A stretch of DNA of 64,000 nt from Myxococcus stipitatus (GTDB lineage Bacteria; Myxococcota; Myxococcia; Myxococcales; Myxococcaceae): NCBI RefSeq assembly GCF_021412625.1, contig NZ_JAKCFI010000001.1, positions 310,001-374,000 of the forward strand. Reading direction: 5' to 3'. The stretch's first letter is position 1; each line of letters starts with the position of its first letter. Below are positions 32,594 through 42,243 of the stretch, piece after piece. The translations under genes were made by a program, and so were the position numbers. The notes below the pieces were generated by a model that was given only the letters and a program-made list of their open reading frames with translations, ran no database searches and had not been told where the DNA came from.

Positions 32594-33316
32594 TCAGGCG
32601 CGGTCGAGGTCCCGGAGCGCCTGGCCCAGCGCGTCGGGGAGCGAAGGTGGGTCGCCACGGCGCAGGGCTCCGAGCCCCGCCTGGAAGTCCGCGCGAGCCC
32701 CGGCTGCATCACCCAGCCGGGCGCGCAGCAGGCCCCGCTCGTGGAGCAGCTCCGGGTCGACGTGCTCACCGCTCTGCTGGCCGAGGGCGGCGGAGAGGTC
32801 GGCGACGGCTTCCTGCGTGCGACCCAGCCGAGCCCGGGCGGCGGCGCGCCGTTGGAGCAGCCACGGGTTGTCCGCGTCCTCCTCGAGCGCGAGCGTCCAG
32901 TCCCGCTCCGCGTCCGCATGCCGGCCGAGCGCCTCCAGCGAAGCCGCGCGCTGCATGTGGAGCACGAGCGCCTTGCGATAGCCGCCCTCCACCAGCGCGT
33001 CGAAGTCGGCGACGGCCTCCTCATGACGCCCGAGCCGCGCCAGACACAGCGCGCGGTGCAGCCGCGTGGTGCGGTGGCCGGGCGCCAGCTCCAGCACGCG
33101 CTCGAACCAGGGTAGGGCCTGCGCGGGCGCGCCCCCCCAGATGCCGAGCGTCATCGCCAGCTCCAGCAGCACGCGCGTCAGCCGGGGGTTGGCGTCCGCG
33201 AGCGCCTGGACCCGGGCGAGCGCGGTGGCGTAGCGCCCGCTGCGGCGCAGGCGGTCCACCTCCCGGAGCTGCTCGGCGATCTCCGGCGGGCAGGGTTCGC
33301 GGCCGTTGCGTTCCAT
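32594..33316 (-). CDS. TPR-repeat protein
   Basis: The 240-residue protein is an array of about six TPR units (YATALARVQALADANPRL, QALPWFERVLELAPGHRTT, EEAVADFDALVEGGY, EALGRHADAERDWTLALEE, TQEAVADLSAALG). It has no signal peptide and is probably a cytoplasmic protein-interaction scaffold. The ATG is 5 bases after the stop of the CoA-transferase gene, so they form one operon. Its partner is unknown. Confidence 0.75.
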   Translation of the reverse strand: MERNGREPCPPEIAEQLREVDRLRRSGRYATALARVQALADANPRLTRVLLELAMTLGIWGGAPAQALPWFERVLELAPGHRTTRLHRALCLARLGRHEEAVADFDALVEGGYRKALVLHMQRAASLEALGRHADAERDWTLALEEDADNPWLLQRRAAARARLGRTQEAVADLSAALGQQSGEHVDPELLHERGLLRARLGDAAGARADFQAGLGALRRGDPPSLPDALGQALRDLDRA

Positions 33317-33321
33317 GGCGC

Positions 33322-34851
33322 TCAGGTGCCCTGGGGGAAGGCCCGGCAGGCGGCGTCGTAGTCGCGCCACCAGCCCTCCAGCGCCTTCATGTCCGTGGCG
33401 CGAGGCTCGTCACCGGGGCCCGCCATGTCCAGGTAGGCGTGCAGCAGCGGCTGGAAGTAGGGGTGGGCGCACCGCTCGATGATGTCCACCGCGCGGCGCC
33501 GGGGGGAGCGGATGTCCAGGTTGAGCGCGTAGCCGTGCTCGGTGACGACGCACTTGATGTCGTGCTCAGTGTGGTCGATGTGCCGCACGTACGGCATGAC
33601 ACAGCTCACCGTGCGCCCGTCCTTGAGCCTGCGCACGGACGGGGTGTGGACGATGCTCAGGTAGGCGTTGCGGAAGAAGTCCCCGGAGCCGCCCAGCCCG
33701 TTGACGATGCGCGAGCCGTCGATGTGCGTGGAGTTCACGTGCCCGTAGATGTCCACCTCGATGGGCGTGTTCATCGCGATGACGAACAGGCGGCTGATGA
33801 TTTCGGGGCTGTTCGACAGCCACATGGGGCGCAGCACCAGCCGGTCCTTGGCCCGCTCGAAGAGCTGCTGGAACTTCTGTCGCCCCTCGGCGGAGAAGGA
33901 CACCGCCGTGGCGGACGCGTACTCGAACTTCGCGTCGTCCTCCACGTAGCGCAGCATCCCGTCCTGGAAGACCTCGGTCCAGAAGCGGATCTTCTGGAAG
34001 GGCGAGTCGTACAGCTCGCCGATGATGGCGTTGGCCACGTTGCCCACGCCGGACTGGATGGGCGGCAGGCGCTTGCCCCAGTGGTATTCGTCCCGGCACC
34101 GCAGGAGGAAGTCCACCACGTTCCGGGCGATGCGCCGGTCCGTGTCGTCCGCCGCCTTGAAGGGCACCGGGTAGTCCGGCGTCCGCGACTCCACCACCGC
34201 GACGACCTTGCGCGTGTCGAACTCCACGTAAGGTGTGCCGATGCGGTCCCTCACGTTCACGAGCGGCAGCGGCCAGCCCACGTGCGGGTGCACCGCGGGC
34301 AGGACGATGTCGTGGAAGCCGGTGTAGTCCGGCACGGACGTGTTCACCTCGAGGATGACCTTCCTCGCGCGGGCCAGCGCCTCCGCGCTGATGCCCACCG
34401 ACGAGGTGAGCACCACGCTGCCGTCGGGGCGGATGCGCGACACCTCCACCACCGCCACGTCGATGTCGCCGTAGAAGCCGTACATCAGGTTGCGCGCGAA
34501 GGCGGACAGGTGCACGTCCGTGAAGTCCATCTCCCCGGCGTGGATGCGGCGGCGCGACGCGGACGAGGACATGTAGGGGCCGCGCTTCGCGATGAACGGC
34601 GCCATGGGGCCCTCGACGTCCTCGGACAGCGAGGCGCCGGACAGCAGGGTGAGGCGCGTGGTGGGCGCGCTCCGCGCCAGGTGCCTCGCCAGGGCGGGGA
34701 AGAAGGTCTTTGGCTCGCCGGACTTGGTGAAGCCGCTGATGGCCACGGTGTTGCCGTCGGCGACGTGCAGGACGGCCTGCTCGGCGGGGACGACCTTCGC
34801 CAGCAGCTCGGGGTTCTGGATGCGCTCCGTCAGGGGGCTCGGGGAGGTCAT
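33322..34851 (-). CDS. Acetyl-CoA hydrolase/transferase family protein
   Basis: The 509-residue product has the two-domain class I CoA-transferase fold of the succinyl-CoA:acetate transferase/acetyl-CoA hydrolase group. Seen features are NTVAISGFTKSGEP, GVGNVANAIIGEL, WTEVFQDGML (a plausible catalytic Glu region) and the glycine-rich VNGLGGSGDFFRNAY. Such enzymes move CoA between acetate and a second acid. The start at 34851 is preferred over an ATG at 34878. It is likely cytoplasmic and shares an operon with the TPR gene. Confidence 0.85.
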   Translation of the reverse strand: MTSPSPLTERIQNPELLAKVVPAEQAVLHVADGNTVAISGFTKSGEPKTFFPALARHLARSAPTTRLTLLSGASLSEDVEGPMAPFIAKRGPYMSSSASRRRIHAGEMDFTDVHLSAFARNLMYGFYGDIDVAVVEVSRIRPDGSVVLTSSVGISAEALARARKVILEVNTSVPDYTGFHDIVLPAVHPHVGWPLPLVNVRDRIGTPYVEFDTRKVVAVVESRTPDYPVPFKAADDTDRRIARNVVDFLLRCRDEYHWGKRLPPIQSGVGNVANAIIGELYDSPFQKIRFWTEVFQDGMLRYVEDDAKFEYASATAVSFSAEGRQKFQQLFERAKDRLVLRPMWLSNSPEIISRLFVIAMNTPIEVDIYGHVNSTHIDGSRIVNGLGGSGDFFRNAYLSIVHTPSVRRLKDGRTVSCVMPYVRHIDHTEHDIKCVVTEHGYALNLDIRSPRRRAVDIIERCAHPYFQPLLHAYLDMAGPGDEPRATDMKALEGWWRDYDAACRAFPQGT

Positions 34852-34951
34852 GGGGTTCTCGCGGCGGCAGGATGTCACACCGTGCGTCGCCGGGGCGGAC
34901 GGAGGAGGGGGGACGGACCGTCCGTCCGGGCCCTTCCCGGGTCGGAGGCCC

Positions 34952-36034
34952 TCAGCGGAAGCCCGGCAGCCGGCGCTTGGGGCCGGAGGTCTTCGCCTCC
35001 TCCCGCAACCGGGCCCCCGGGGGCAGTTCGAACACGACGCCGAACTGCCACTGGCTCAGCCGCTCCAGGAACAGGATGTTGTATGAGTCCTGTCCGTGGA
35101 CGTAGCGGGTGAAGAGTCCGAAGCCCGCGCCCCACCAGGGCAGGGCGGAGAGCTCCGCGCTCAGCGTGGTCCTCCGGTGGGGCTCCTCGCCGAAGGGCCG
35201 CGACAGGGTGCCCTCGAAGAGGAAGCGGTGCCGGTGCCAGATGCGCCGCGCCTGCACGCTGAAGCCCCAGAAGCCGTCGCCATAGACGCGGCGCTCCTCG
35301 GAGGTGAGCCCCCCGATTCCCAGCGACGAGTTCAACTCCAGGAAGGAGCCCCCGCCCACGAGCCACGCGCTGTCCAGGTCCTGCTCCACGTCGAAGGCCA
35401 GCAGCACGTACAGCTCGCCGCGCAGGAAGTTGGTGGAGAAGCTGCCTGTCACCTCGTTGAGGGGCAGGCTCCCCTCGGCGGGGACGCAGTCCGGGTCGGT
35501 CCCCGTCTGGTTCGCGAAGAAGCACCCGTCCTCGCCATTGGAGTGATGTCCCGCGACGAGGTTCGCCGCGAGCGCCAGGCCCCGCAGGGGGCTGCCCTCC
35601 CGCGCGGAGCCGGGCAGCAGCCGCAGGTGCGCCACCTGGAGGGTGAGCTGCGGCAGGTACGAGGGCGGGATGACGGGCCGGCTGGCGGTGTCGAGCAGCC
35701 GTATCTGGATGGCGGGGGTCAGCACCGCCGTGAAGAAGAACTCCCCGCCCGGCTCGCGGAAGCCGCCGTGGTGGAACTGGGGGAGGAAGAAGTGGGGGGC
35801 CAGCTGCGCCTCGAAGAACAGGTGCGCGGGCGACCGCGGGTCTCCCAGGCGGTGGATGCGGTTGGGCGAGGCGAAGACATAGGTGCGCTTCAGGAAGATG
35901 CTGGCGGGGGAGTCGTTGTCCACGATCCACTCTGCCCGCCCCGCGACCGGCAGCAGCAGCGCCACCACCACCGCGAGCGCGGTCCACCCTCCCGCCCTCG
36001 CTCCGCTCCGGTGCATCCCCAGCCCTGGCCCCAT
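34952..36034 (-). CDS. Putative outer-membrane phospholipase A-like beta-barrel
   Basis: The 360-residue protein has an N-terminal signal peptide (about residues 1-33) and then amphipathic beta-strand character. GHHSNGED (about 162-169) resembles the OMPLA active-site HxSNG, and HGQDSYNILFLERL near the C-terminus resembles the GYGESLxDYN Ca-binding stretch. Such enzymes hydrolyse outer-membrane phospholipids. The match rests on motifs only. A start at 36016 is also possible. Divergent from the M3 peptidase gene. Confidence 0.55.
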   Translation of the reverse strand: MGPGLGMHRSGARAGGWTALAVVVALLLPVAGRAEWIVDNDSPASIFLKRTYVFASPNRIHRLGDPRSPAHLFFEAQLAPHFFLPQFHHGGFREPGGEFFFTAVLTPAIQIRLLDTASRPVIPPSYLPQLTLQVAHLRLLPGSAREGSPLRGLALAANLVAGHHSNGEDGCFFANQTGTDPDCVPAEGSLPLNEVTGSFSTNFLRGELYVLLAFDVEQDLDSAWLVGGGSFLELNSSLGIGGLTSEERRVYGDGFWGFSVQARRIWHRHRFLFEGTLSRPFGEEPHRRTTLSAELSALPWWGAGFGLFTRYVHGQDSYNILFLERLSQWQFGVVFELPPGARLREEAKTSGPKRRLPGFR

Positions 36035-36250
36035 GCGCGCTCCGTCCTCCGGTCCGTGCGGGACCGGGACCCCGGGTGGGGCCTGTGGTCCGCGCGCCCG
36101 CTCTAGCCGGCCTTCCGCCCCCGCTCACCCGGACCGGAGGGCGGATGTCGCCTGGGGACGGGAAGAGGTGCGGCGGTGGACGTGTTGGGGGGCCCGGTTT
36201 CGTGTTCTGGTGCACCCCCCACCTCGCTTCGTTGGGAGAATCACACTCCA

Positions 36251-38476
36251 ATGCGCAACATCCTCTTCGTCGGTGCCGGCGTGGCCGCGCTCGTCTCCTC
36301 GGGCTGCGCGACCACGGCGCCTTCCCCGGACTCCCGCTCCGAGGCCCCCACCGCGACCGCGCCCGCGAGCGCGCCGGAGGTTCCCATGGCTCCGCAGTCC
36401 CCGCTGACCGTGAAGTGGACCGGCCCCTACGGCGGCGTCCCCCCGTTCGACCAGGTGAAGGTCTCCGACTTCAAGCAGGCCTTCGAGACGACGATGGAGG
36501 AGTTCCGCCGCGAGGTGGCCGCCATCGCCAACAATCCGCGGCCGCCGACGTTCGAGAACTCCGTCGCGGCGTACGAGGACGCCGGCCGGCGCTTCAACGA
36601 CATGGAGGTGCTCTTCGACATCTGGGGCTCGTCCATGAGCAGCCCCGAGTTCCAGGCGGTGGAGCAGGAGCTGGCCCCGCGCTTCGCGGCCTTCCGCGAC
36701 GAGCGCATGCAGAACGAGGCCCTCTTCAAGCGCATCGAGGCCGTCTACCAGTCGCCGGACAAGGCGAAGCTCACGCCGGAGCAGCAGCGGCTGACCTGGT
36801 ACTACTACACGCGCTTCGTGCGCGCGGGCGCCCGGCTGGACGCCGCGGGCAAGCAGCGCATGGTGGCCATCAACCAGCGCCTCGCCTCGCTCTACACCAC
36901 GTTCAGCCAGAACGTGCTCGGTGACGAGGAGGCCTACACCGTCGTCCTGGAGTCGGAGGCGGACCTCGCCGGCCTGCCGGACTCCCTGCGCAAGGCCGCC
37001 GCCGCCGCGGCCGAGGCCCGCGGCATGAAGGGCAAGTGGGTCGTCACCAACACGCGCTCCTCCATGGAGCCGTTCCTGACGTACTCGGCGCGCCGCGACC
37101 TGCGCGAGAAGGTGTGGCGCAACTACGTCAACCGCGGCGACAACGGCGACGCGCGCGACACCAACGCCATCATCTCGGAGATCCTCAAGCTGCGCGCGGA
37201 GCGGGCGAAGCTGCTGGGCTTCAAGACGCACGCGCACTGGCGGCTGGAGGACTCCATGGCCGGCTCGCCCGAGCGCGCGATGGAGCTCATGGAGGCGGTG
37301 TGGAAGCCCTCCGTGGCGCGCGTGCGCGAGGAGGTCGCGGACATGCAGGCCCTGGCCAACAAGGAGGGCGCGAAGTTCAAGATCGAGCCCTGGGACTACC
37401 GCTACTACGCGGAGAAGGTGCGCAAGGCGAAGTACGACCTGGACCAGAACGAGGTGAAGCCCTACCTCCAGCTGGAGAAGCTGCGCGAGGGCATGTTCTG
37501 GGTGGCCGGCGAGCTGTTCGGCTTCAGCTTCACGCAGGTGAGCGACGTGCCGGTGTTCCACCCCGACGTGCGCGTCTGGGAGGTGAAGGACAAGGCCACC
37601 GGCAAGCACGTGGGCCTGTGGTACTTCGACCCGTACGCGCGGCAGGGCAAGCGCTCCGGCGCGTGGATGAACGCGTACCGCAACCAGGAGCGCTTCCGGG
37701 GCGAGGTGACGACCATCGTCTCCAACAACTCCAACTTCGTGAAGGGCGCCCCGGGCGAGCCGGTGCTCGTCTCGTGGGAGGACGCGTCCACGCTGTTCCA
37801 CGAGTTCGGCCACGCGCTCCACGGCCTGAGCTCGTCGGTGGAGTACCCCACGCTGTCGGGCACCAACGTCGCGCGTGACTACGTGGAGTTCCCCTCGCAG
37901 CTGCTCGAGCACTGGCTGTCCACGCCGGAGGTGCTCAACACCTACGCGCTGCACTACCAGACGGGAAAGCCCATCCCGGAGGCGCTGGTGAAGCGCATCG
38001 AGAAGGCGTCCACCTTCAACCAGGGCTTCGCCACGGTGGAGGCGCTGTCGGCCGCGCTGGTGGACATGAAGCTGCACCTGGCCGGGGACGTGACCATCGA
38101 CCCGGACGCCTTCGAGCGCGACACGCTCAAGGCGCTGGGCATGCCGAAGGAGATCGTCATGCGGCACCGCACGCCGCAGTTCGGCCACGTCTTCTCCAGC
38201 GACGGGTATTCGGCCGGCTACTACAGCTACCTGTGGGCGGACACGCTGACGGCGGACGCGTACGAGCGCTTCACCGAGGGCAAGGGCGCCTACGACAAGG
38301 ACGTGGCGGCGCTGTTGCGCGCGAACATCTTCGCGGTGGGCAACACCGTGGAGCCGGCGGACGCGTACCGCGCCTTCCGGGGGCGTGACGCGGGCATCGA
38401 CGCGCTGATGCGCAAGCGCGGCTTCAAGGCGTCCGCCGCGTCCGCCCAGCCCAAGACGTCGAAGACGTCGAACTGA
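36251..38476 (+). CDS. M3-family metallopeptidase lipoprotein (Dcp-like)
   Basis: The 741-residue protein opens with a lipoprotein signal (MRNILFVGAGVAALVSSGCA; Cys19) and an Ala/Pro linker. A peptidyl-dipeptidase-like all-helical M3 domain follows. The active site is FHEFGHALHGLSS, the HExxH zinc motif, with EFPSQLLEHWL downstream, and the Dcp C-terminus MPKEIVMRHRTPQFGH. The enzyme likely trims short peptides, here at the outer membrane. The 216-base divergent gap upstream should hold the promoters of this gene and the OMPLA-like gene. The start follows GAATCACACTCCA without a clear ribosome site. Confidence 0.93.
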   Translation: MRNILFVGAGVAALVSSGCATTAPSPDSRSEAPTATAPASAPEVPMAPQSPLTVKWTGPYGGVPPFDQVKVSDFKQAFETTMEEFRREVAAIANNPRPPTFENSVAAYEDAGRRFNDMEVLFDIWGSSMSSPEFQAVEQELAPRFAAFRDERMQNEALFKRIEAVYQSPDKAKLTPEQQRLTWYYYTRFVRAGARLDAAGKQRMVAINQRLASLYTTFSQNVLGDEEAYTVVLESEADLAGLPDSLRKAAAAAAEARGMKGKWVVTNTRSSMEPFLTYSARRDLREKVWRNYVNRGDNGDARDTNAIISEILKLRAERAKLLGFKTHAHWRLEDSMAGSPERAMELMEAVWKPSVARVREEVADMQALANKEGAKFKIEPWDYRYYAEKVRKAKYDLDQNEVKPYLQLEKLREGMFWVAGELFGFSFTQVSDVPVFHPDVRVWEVKDKATGKHVGLWYFDPYARQGKRSGAWMNAYRNQERFRGEVTTIVSNNSNFVKGAPGEPVLVSWEDASTLFHEFGHALHGLSSSVEYPTLSGTNVARDYVEFPSQLLEHWLSTPEVLNTYALHYQTGKPIPEALVKRIEKASTFNQGFATVEALSAALVDMKLHLAGDVTIDPDAFERDTLKALGMPKEIVMRHRTPQFGHVFSSDGYSAGYYSYLWADTLTADAYERFTEGKGAYDKDVAALLRANIFAVGNTVEPADAYRAFRGRDAGIDALMRKRGFKASAASAQPKTSKTSN

Positions 38477-38533
38477 GCGCTGGCGCGGGCGAGGGGCGTG
38501 GAGGGGACCCTGTCCTCCTCGCCCCTCGTGGGG

Positions 38534-40327
38534 CTATTCCGCCGGAGGGGTCACCGCCGGGTCGAGGAAGGCGCGCTTGACCTGGTGGAGCAGCACGTCG
38601 CGCTCGCCCAGGGGCTGGCGGGGGCGGTGGCCCTGGTTGACGGTCCAGATGATGGTGCCGCCCAGGCCCTCGGCGCGTGCCCACTGTCCCTTGACGGCGA
38701 TGGACTGGCCGTCCTCGTAGGAGATGTAGTTGCAGTGGCCCGGCCCGGTGGGGGTGGAGAACGACAGGTAGGGGGACTTGGCCCGGTCGTCCCAGCGGCG
38801 CGCCTCCGCCGCGTAGTACGACTCCATGATGTTGACGTAGCTCATGGCGTTGTCGCTCTGGCCCTCGTAGACGTCCTGCCGGCCATCGAGTGGCGTTCGG
38901 GGCTCCGTGACGCCCTGCCAGCACGTGCCGAAGAAGCCGATGCCCACGCCCAGCCGGCCCCGGGGGACTCCCGCGTCCAGGTAGCCCTGCACGGAGTTGG
39001 CGACGGAGGCGGGCCGGCCCGGCGACTCGTCCTTGAGCGGGCTGGTGTGCCAGCTCTCCCAGCTGCCCCAGTTGCCGCTCATCTTGTAGGACATGATGTT
39101 GAGCTGGTCGACGCGCGCGGAGAGCTGGGCCATGAAGGCGGCCTCGTGCGGCGTCATCTTGAAGTTGGCGTTGAGCCAGCCCACCGGCACCGTGAGGAGG
39201 ATGTCCGGGCGCGCCGCGCGCAGGTCGTCCAGCAGCGCCAGGAGCAGCTCCCCGTCGTTGCCCGCGGGCGGCAGGTTGATGGGCTCCCAGTCGATGTCCA
39301 GCCCGTCGTAGCCCAGCTCGTCCATCAGCCCGATGAGGCTGCGCACGAAGATGGGGCGGCTCTCGCCGGTGGACGCCTGCACGAAGCCGTCGTGCTCCCC
39401 GAAGCCGCCAATCATGAGCAGCGCCTTGCGCCCGGCCTCGTGCGCCCGCCTCGCCAGCTCCCGGGCCATGATGGGGCCCTCGTAGGCGGTGACGTCGAAG
39501 TCCGAGTGCACGGTGCCGTCGAAGCGCGGGCGCACGCGGCCCACCATCAGGTGCGTCATGGCGGAGAAGTCCACCGCCTCCACCGGCAGCAGCGCCCGCT
39601 GGTAGCCCACGTAGTAGCCCGACACCCAGCTGGCCGGCGCGCCCCCCGTGCGCGGCGCCACCGGCGCGGCGAGCGCCTTGGGGCCCGGGCCCACCTCGTT
39701 GTGCGCCTCCACGGAGAACGCGTACAGCCGCCCGTTCTCCAGGCCGGGCACGCTCACGCTGGCCGCCGGCGCTTGGACCTCCACCGTCGCGCCGCCCGGA
39801 TGCGCCGTGACGACGTACTTCGAGAGCTTGCGCCCGCCGAAGCTCGCCGGCGCCAGCCAGCTCACGTACACCTGACCGTTGCCCGGTGTCGCCCGCACCG
39901 AACGCGGCTGGCCCGGCACGGTGGGCTGCGGAATCGACGCGCCCGCCTCCGGCATCACCGACTCGGACGGGACGGAGGAGGGACCCTCGCCCCGCGAGTT
40001 CACCGCCGACACCTTGAACAGGTACGGAAAGCCGTTGTTGAGCCCCACCACCGTGGCCTGCCGCTCGCTCGCGCTGACGATGGCGCCGCCGCACACCGGC
40101 TCGCAGCGGATGATGTAGTAGAGGAGCGGATTGCCGCCGTTCGTCGTCGGTGGCGTCCACGTCACCAACGCCTGGGCGTCCGCCGCCTGGGCCTCCACGT
40201 CGGCGGGCGCGCCTGGCAGCCCCGTGTCGCTCTCCGTCGGCTTCCCTCCTCCGCACCCCCACAGCACCGTTTCCAGCATCACGAGCGCCGCGACAGCCCC
40301 CCACTGCGTTGCGAGTCGATTCGTCAC
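38534..40327 (-). CDS. GH18-family chitinase-like lipoprotein with FN3 domains
   Basis: The GTG at 40327 is preferred: AGAGG lies 7 bases upstream and the N-terminus then gives a lipoprotein signal ending in LWGCGGG. The 597-residue protein has two fibronectin type III-like domains (SAVNSRGEGPSS, SVEAHNEVGPGP) and then a GH18 TIM barrel with the catalytic DGLDIDWEP. GH18 enzymes cleave chitin or related glycans, so a role in degrading prey or extracellular matrix is likely. A start at the ATG 40351 is less likely. The gene is convergent with the M3 peptidase. Confidence 0.9.
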   Translation of the reverse strand: MTNRLATQWGAVAALVMLETVLWGCGGGKPTESDTGLPGAPADVEAQAADAQALVTWTPPTTNGGNPLLYYIIRCEPVCGGAIVSASERQATVVGLNNGFPYLFKVSAVNSRGEGPSSVPSESVMPEAGASIPQPTVPGQPRSVRATPGNGQVYVSWLAPASFGGRKLSKYVVTAHPGGATVEVQAPAASVSVPGLENGRLYAFSVEAHNEVGPGPKALAAPVAPRTGGAPASWVSGYYVGYQRALLPVEAVDFSAMTHLMVGRVRPRFDGTVHSDFDVTAYEGPIMARELARRAHEAGRKALLMIGGFGEHDGFVQASTGESRPIFVRSLIGLMDELGYDGLDIDWEPINLPPAGNDGELLLALLDDLRAARPDILLTVPVGWLNANFKMTPHEAAFMAQLSARVDQLNIMSYKMSGNWGSWESWHTSPLKDESPGRPASVANSVQGYLDAGVPRGRLGVGIGFFGTCWQGVTEPRTPLDGRQDVYEGQSDNAMSYVNIMESYYAAEARRWDDRAKSPYLSFSTPTGPGHCNYISYEDGQSIAVKGQWARAEGLGGTIIWTVNQGHRPRQPLGERDVLLHQVKRAFLDPAVTPPAE

Positions 40328-40371
40328 CTGCTCACCTCTTGGACTTGGCAACGGATATTACGGAGAGGGCC

Positions 40372-40395
40372 GACATTCCTGTTTTTGGAATTGTC
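40372..40395. promoter_or_regulatory. Dyad upstream of the GH18 gene
   Basis: GACATTCC and GGAATTGTC (40372-40379, 40387-40395) are near-perfect inverted arms (one extra base) about 45 bases before the GTG of the GH18 gene, in an A/T-rich stretch of the 200-base divergent gap. A dimeric regulator could bind here. Confidence 0.35.
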
Positions 40396-40527
40396 TAGCA
40401 GTACTGCATGTGATTGCCGGACGACAAGGTCGCGGGCGTGTCTCATGGTGCGAGAAACCGGAAGTAGGGTGGCAGACGCGCGCTCCATGCTGGAGGGTGG
40501 GGTCTGATACCTTGCGGGTTACTCCCG

Positions 40528-41988
40528 ATGCGACGACTCGTCCTGTTCCTTCTTGGTGGAGTGTTGGTGCTGGCCGCGGTCCTGTTGGCGCGGACCCTGG
40601 GGTTCACGACCCGGCAGGTGACGCCCGAACCCCCGGCGGCGCTGGCGGTGGACGCGGACGCCGTGGCCGCGCGGCTGGCGGGGGCGCTGCGGCTGAAGAC
40701 GGTGGCGGCCTCGGAGGGGAGTGCGGGGGAGGACGCGGCCTTCGACGCGCTCCACGCGTACCTCGCGGAGCAGTTCCCGCGCGTCCACGCCGCGCTGAAG
40801 CGCGAGCCGGTGGGCCCGCACTCGGTCCTCTACACGTGGCAGGGGACGGACGCCTCGCTGCGCCCCGTGTTGCTGATGGGGCACCTGGACGTAGTGCCGG
40901 TGGCGGCCGGCACGGAAGGGGCCTGGGCGAAGCCGCCGTTCGAGGGCGTGGTGGAGGGCGGGTTCGTGTGGGGACGTGGCGCGCTCGACGACAAGGGCAG
41001 CGTGCTGGCCATCCTGGAGGCGGTGGAGGCGCTGCTGGCGGCGGGGGAGGCGCCCCGGCGCACGGTGATGCTGGCCTTCGGGGCGGACGAGGAGGTCGGT
41101 GGGCGGACGGGCGCGGTGCTCATCGCGAAGCGGTTGTCGGAGCGCGGCGTCCGGTTGGAGTCCGTGCTGGACGAGGGCGGCGTCATCATGTCCGGCACGG
41201 TGCCGGGCGTGCAGGCGCCGGTGGCGCTCGTGGGCACGTCGGAGAAGGGCTTCGTCAGCGTGGAGCTCGTCGTGGAGGAGGAGGGGGGACACTCCTCCAT
41301 GCCGCCGCCGCGCACGGCGGTGGGCATCCTCGCGCAGGCCATCTCCCGGCTGGAGGCCCACCCCATGCCCACGCGGCTCCAGGGGGGCAGCCGCGAGCTG
41401 TTCGAACGGGTGGGGCCGGAGATGTCCTTCGGGATGCGGCTGCTCTTCGCCAACCTGTGGCTCACCGAGCCCCTGGTGGTGAGCCAGCTGGCGTCCAAGC
41501 CCACCACCAACGCGGCGGTGCGCACCACCACCGCGGCCACGATGTTCCAGGCGGGCGTGAAGGACAACGTGCTGCCGGCGCGGGCGCGCGCGGTGGTCAA
41601 CTTCCGCATCCTCCCCGGCGACACCGTGGCGGGCGTGCTCGCCCACGTGCGCGACGTGGTGGACGAGCCCCGGGTGAAGCTGTCCACGCTCGCCTTCGAG
41701 AGCGAGCCTTCCCCCGTCTCGCCCACGGACACGGAGAGCTTCCGCGCGCTGGAGCGCACCCTCCGGCAGGTGTTCCCACAGGTGCTCGTGTCGCCGTACC
41801 TCAACATCGCCGCCACCGATTCGCGCCACCTCGTGGGGCTCTCCGACAACGTCTACCGCTTCTTCCCCATCCACCTGCAGCGCGAGGACCTGTCACGGGT
41901 GCATGGCAGGGACGAGCGCATCGCCGTGGCCGGTTACGTCGACGCGATCCGCTTCTACGCCCAGTATCTGCGCAACACCGCGCGTTGA
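40528..41988 (+). CDS. M20-family metallopeptidase (carboxypeptidase S/PM20D1-like)
   Basis: The 486-residue protein has an N-terminal signal anchor (VLFLLGGVLVLAAVLLA). Metal-ligand motifs are MGHLDVVP, GRGALDDKG, GADEEVGG (catalytic Glu) and LDEGG, as in M20 aminoacylase/carboxypeptidases. HSSMPPPRTAVG and the LPARARAVVNFRILPGD dimerisation region also fit, as does the C-terminal ATDSRHLVGL. It is likely periplasmic and hydrolyses N-acyl amino acids or dipeptides. Divergent from the GH18 gene. Confidence 0.93.
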   Translation: MRRLVLFLLGGVLVLAAVLLARTLGFTTRQVTPEPPAALAVDADAVAARLAGALRLKTVAASEGSAGEDAAFDALHAYLAEQFPRVHAALKREPVGPHSVLYTWQGTDASLRPVLLMGHLDVVPVAAGTEGAWAKPPFEGVVEGGFVWGRGALDDKGSVLAILEAVEALLAAGEAPRRTVMLAFGADEEVGGRTGAVLIAKRLSERGVRLESVLDEGGVIMSGTVPGVQAPVALVGTSEKGFVSVELVVEEEGGHSSMPPPRTAVGILAQAISRLEAHPMPTRLQGGSRELFERVGPEMSFGMRLLFANLWLTEPLVVSQLASKPTTNAAVRTTTAATMFQAGVKDNVLPARARAVVNFRILPGDTVAGVLAHVRDVVDEPRVKLSTLAFESEPSPVSPTDTESFRALERTLRQVFPQVLVSPYLNIAATDSRHLVGLSDNVYRFFPIHLQREDLSRVHGRDERIAVAGYVDAIRFYAQYLRNTAR

Positions 41989-42243
41989 GCCGCGCCGTCG
42001 CGGGGGGCTTCCGCCGGCGTGGGGACGCGTGTCGGTGGGGCGCGCGCGCCCGAGGGCAGGCAGGCCCGAGTGGAACGCCAGGGCCCTAGATGGCGGCGGA
42101 TGTATGCAGGTGGCTCGAAACATTCGGGTTTCAATCCACCCGACCTTCATATCTGCGCATTTCCTGCATTTTCACACGCGGTGTGGACGAATCATGCGCG
42201 AGCGCGTTGACACGCCACGCGCGCACTCTCAGCATCATGGGTC

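Noticed and set aside
34875-36251. 458-codon open frame on the minus strand over the OMPLA-like gene
   Set aside because: Same strand but different frame from the better-supported gene with a signal peptide; no motif in this frame.
42207-42235. TTGACA ... CAGCAT as a sigma-70 promoter of the fibro-slime gene
   Set aside because: The predicted start would fall within 1-3 bases of the ATG at 42244, and CAGCAT is a poor -10, so I do not claim it.
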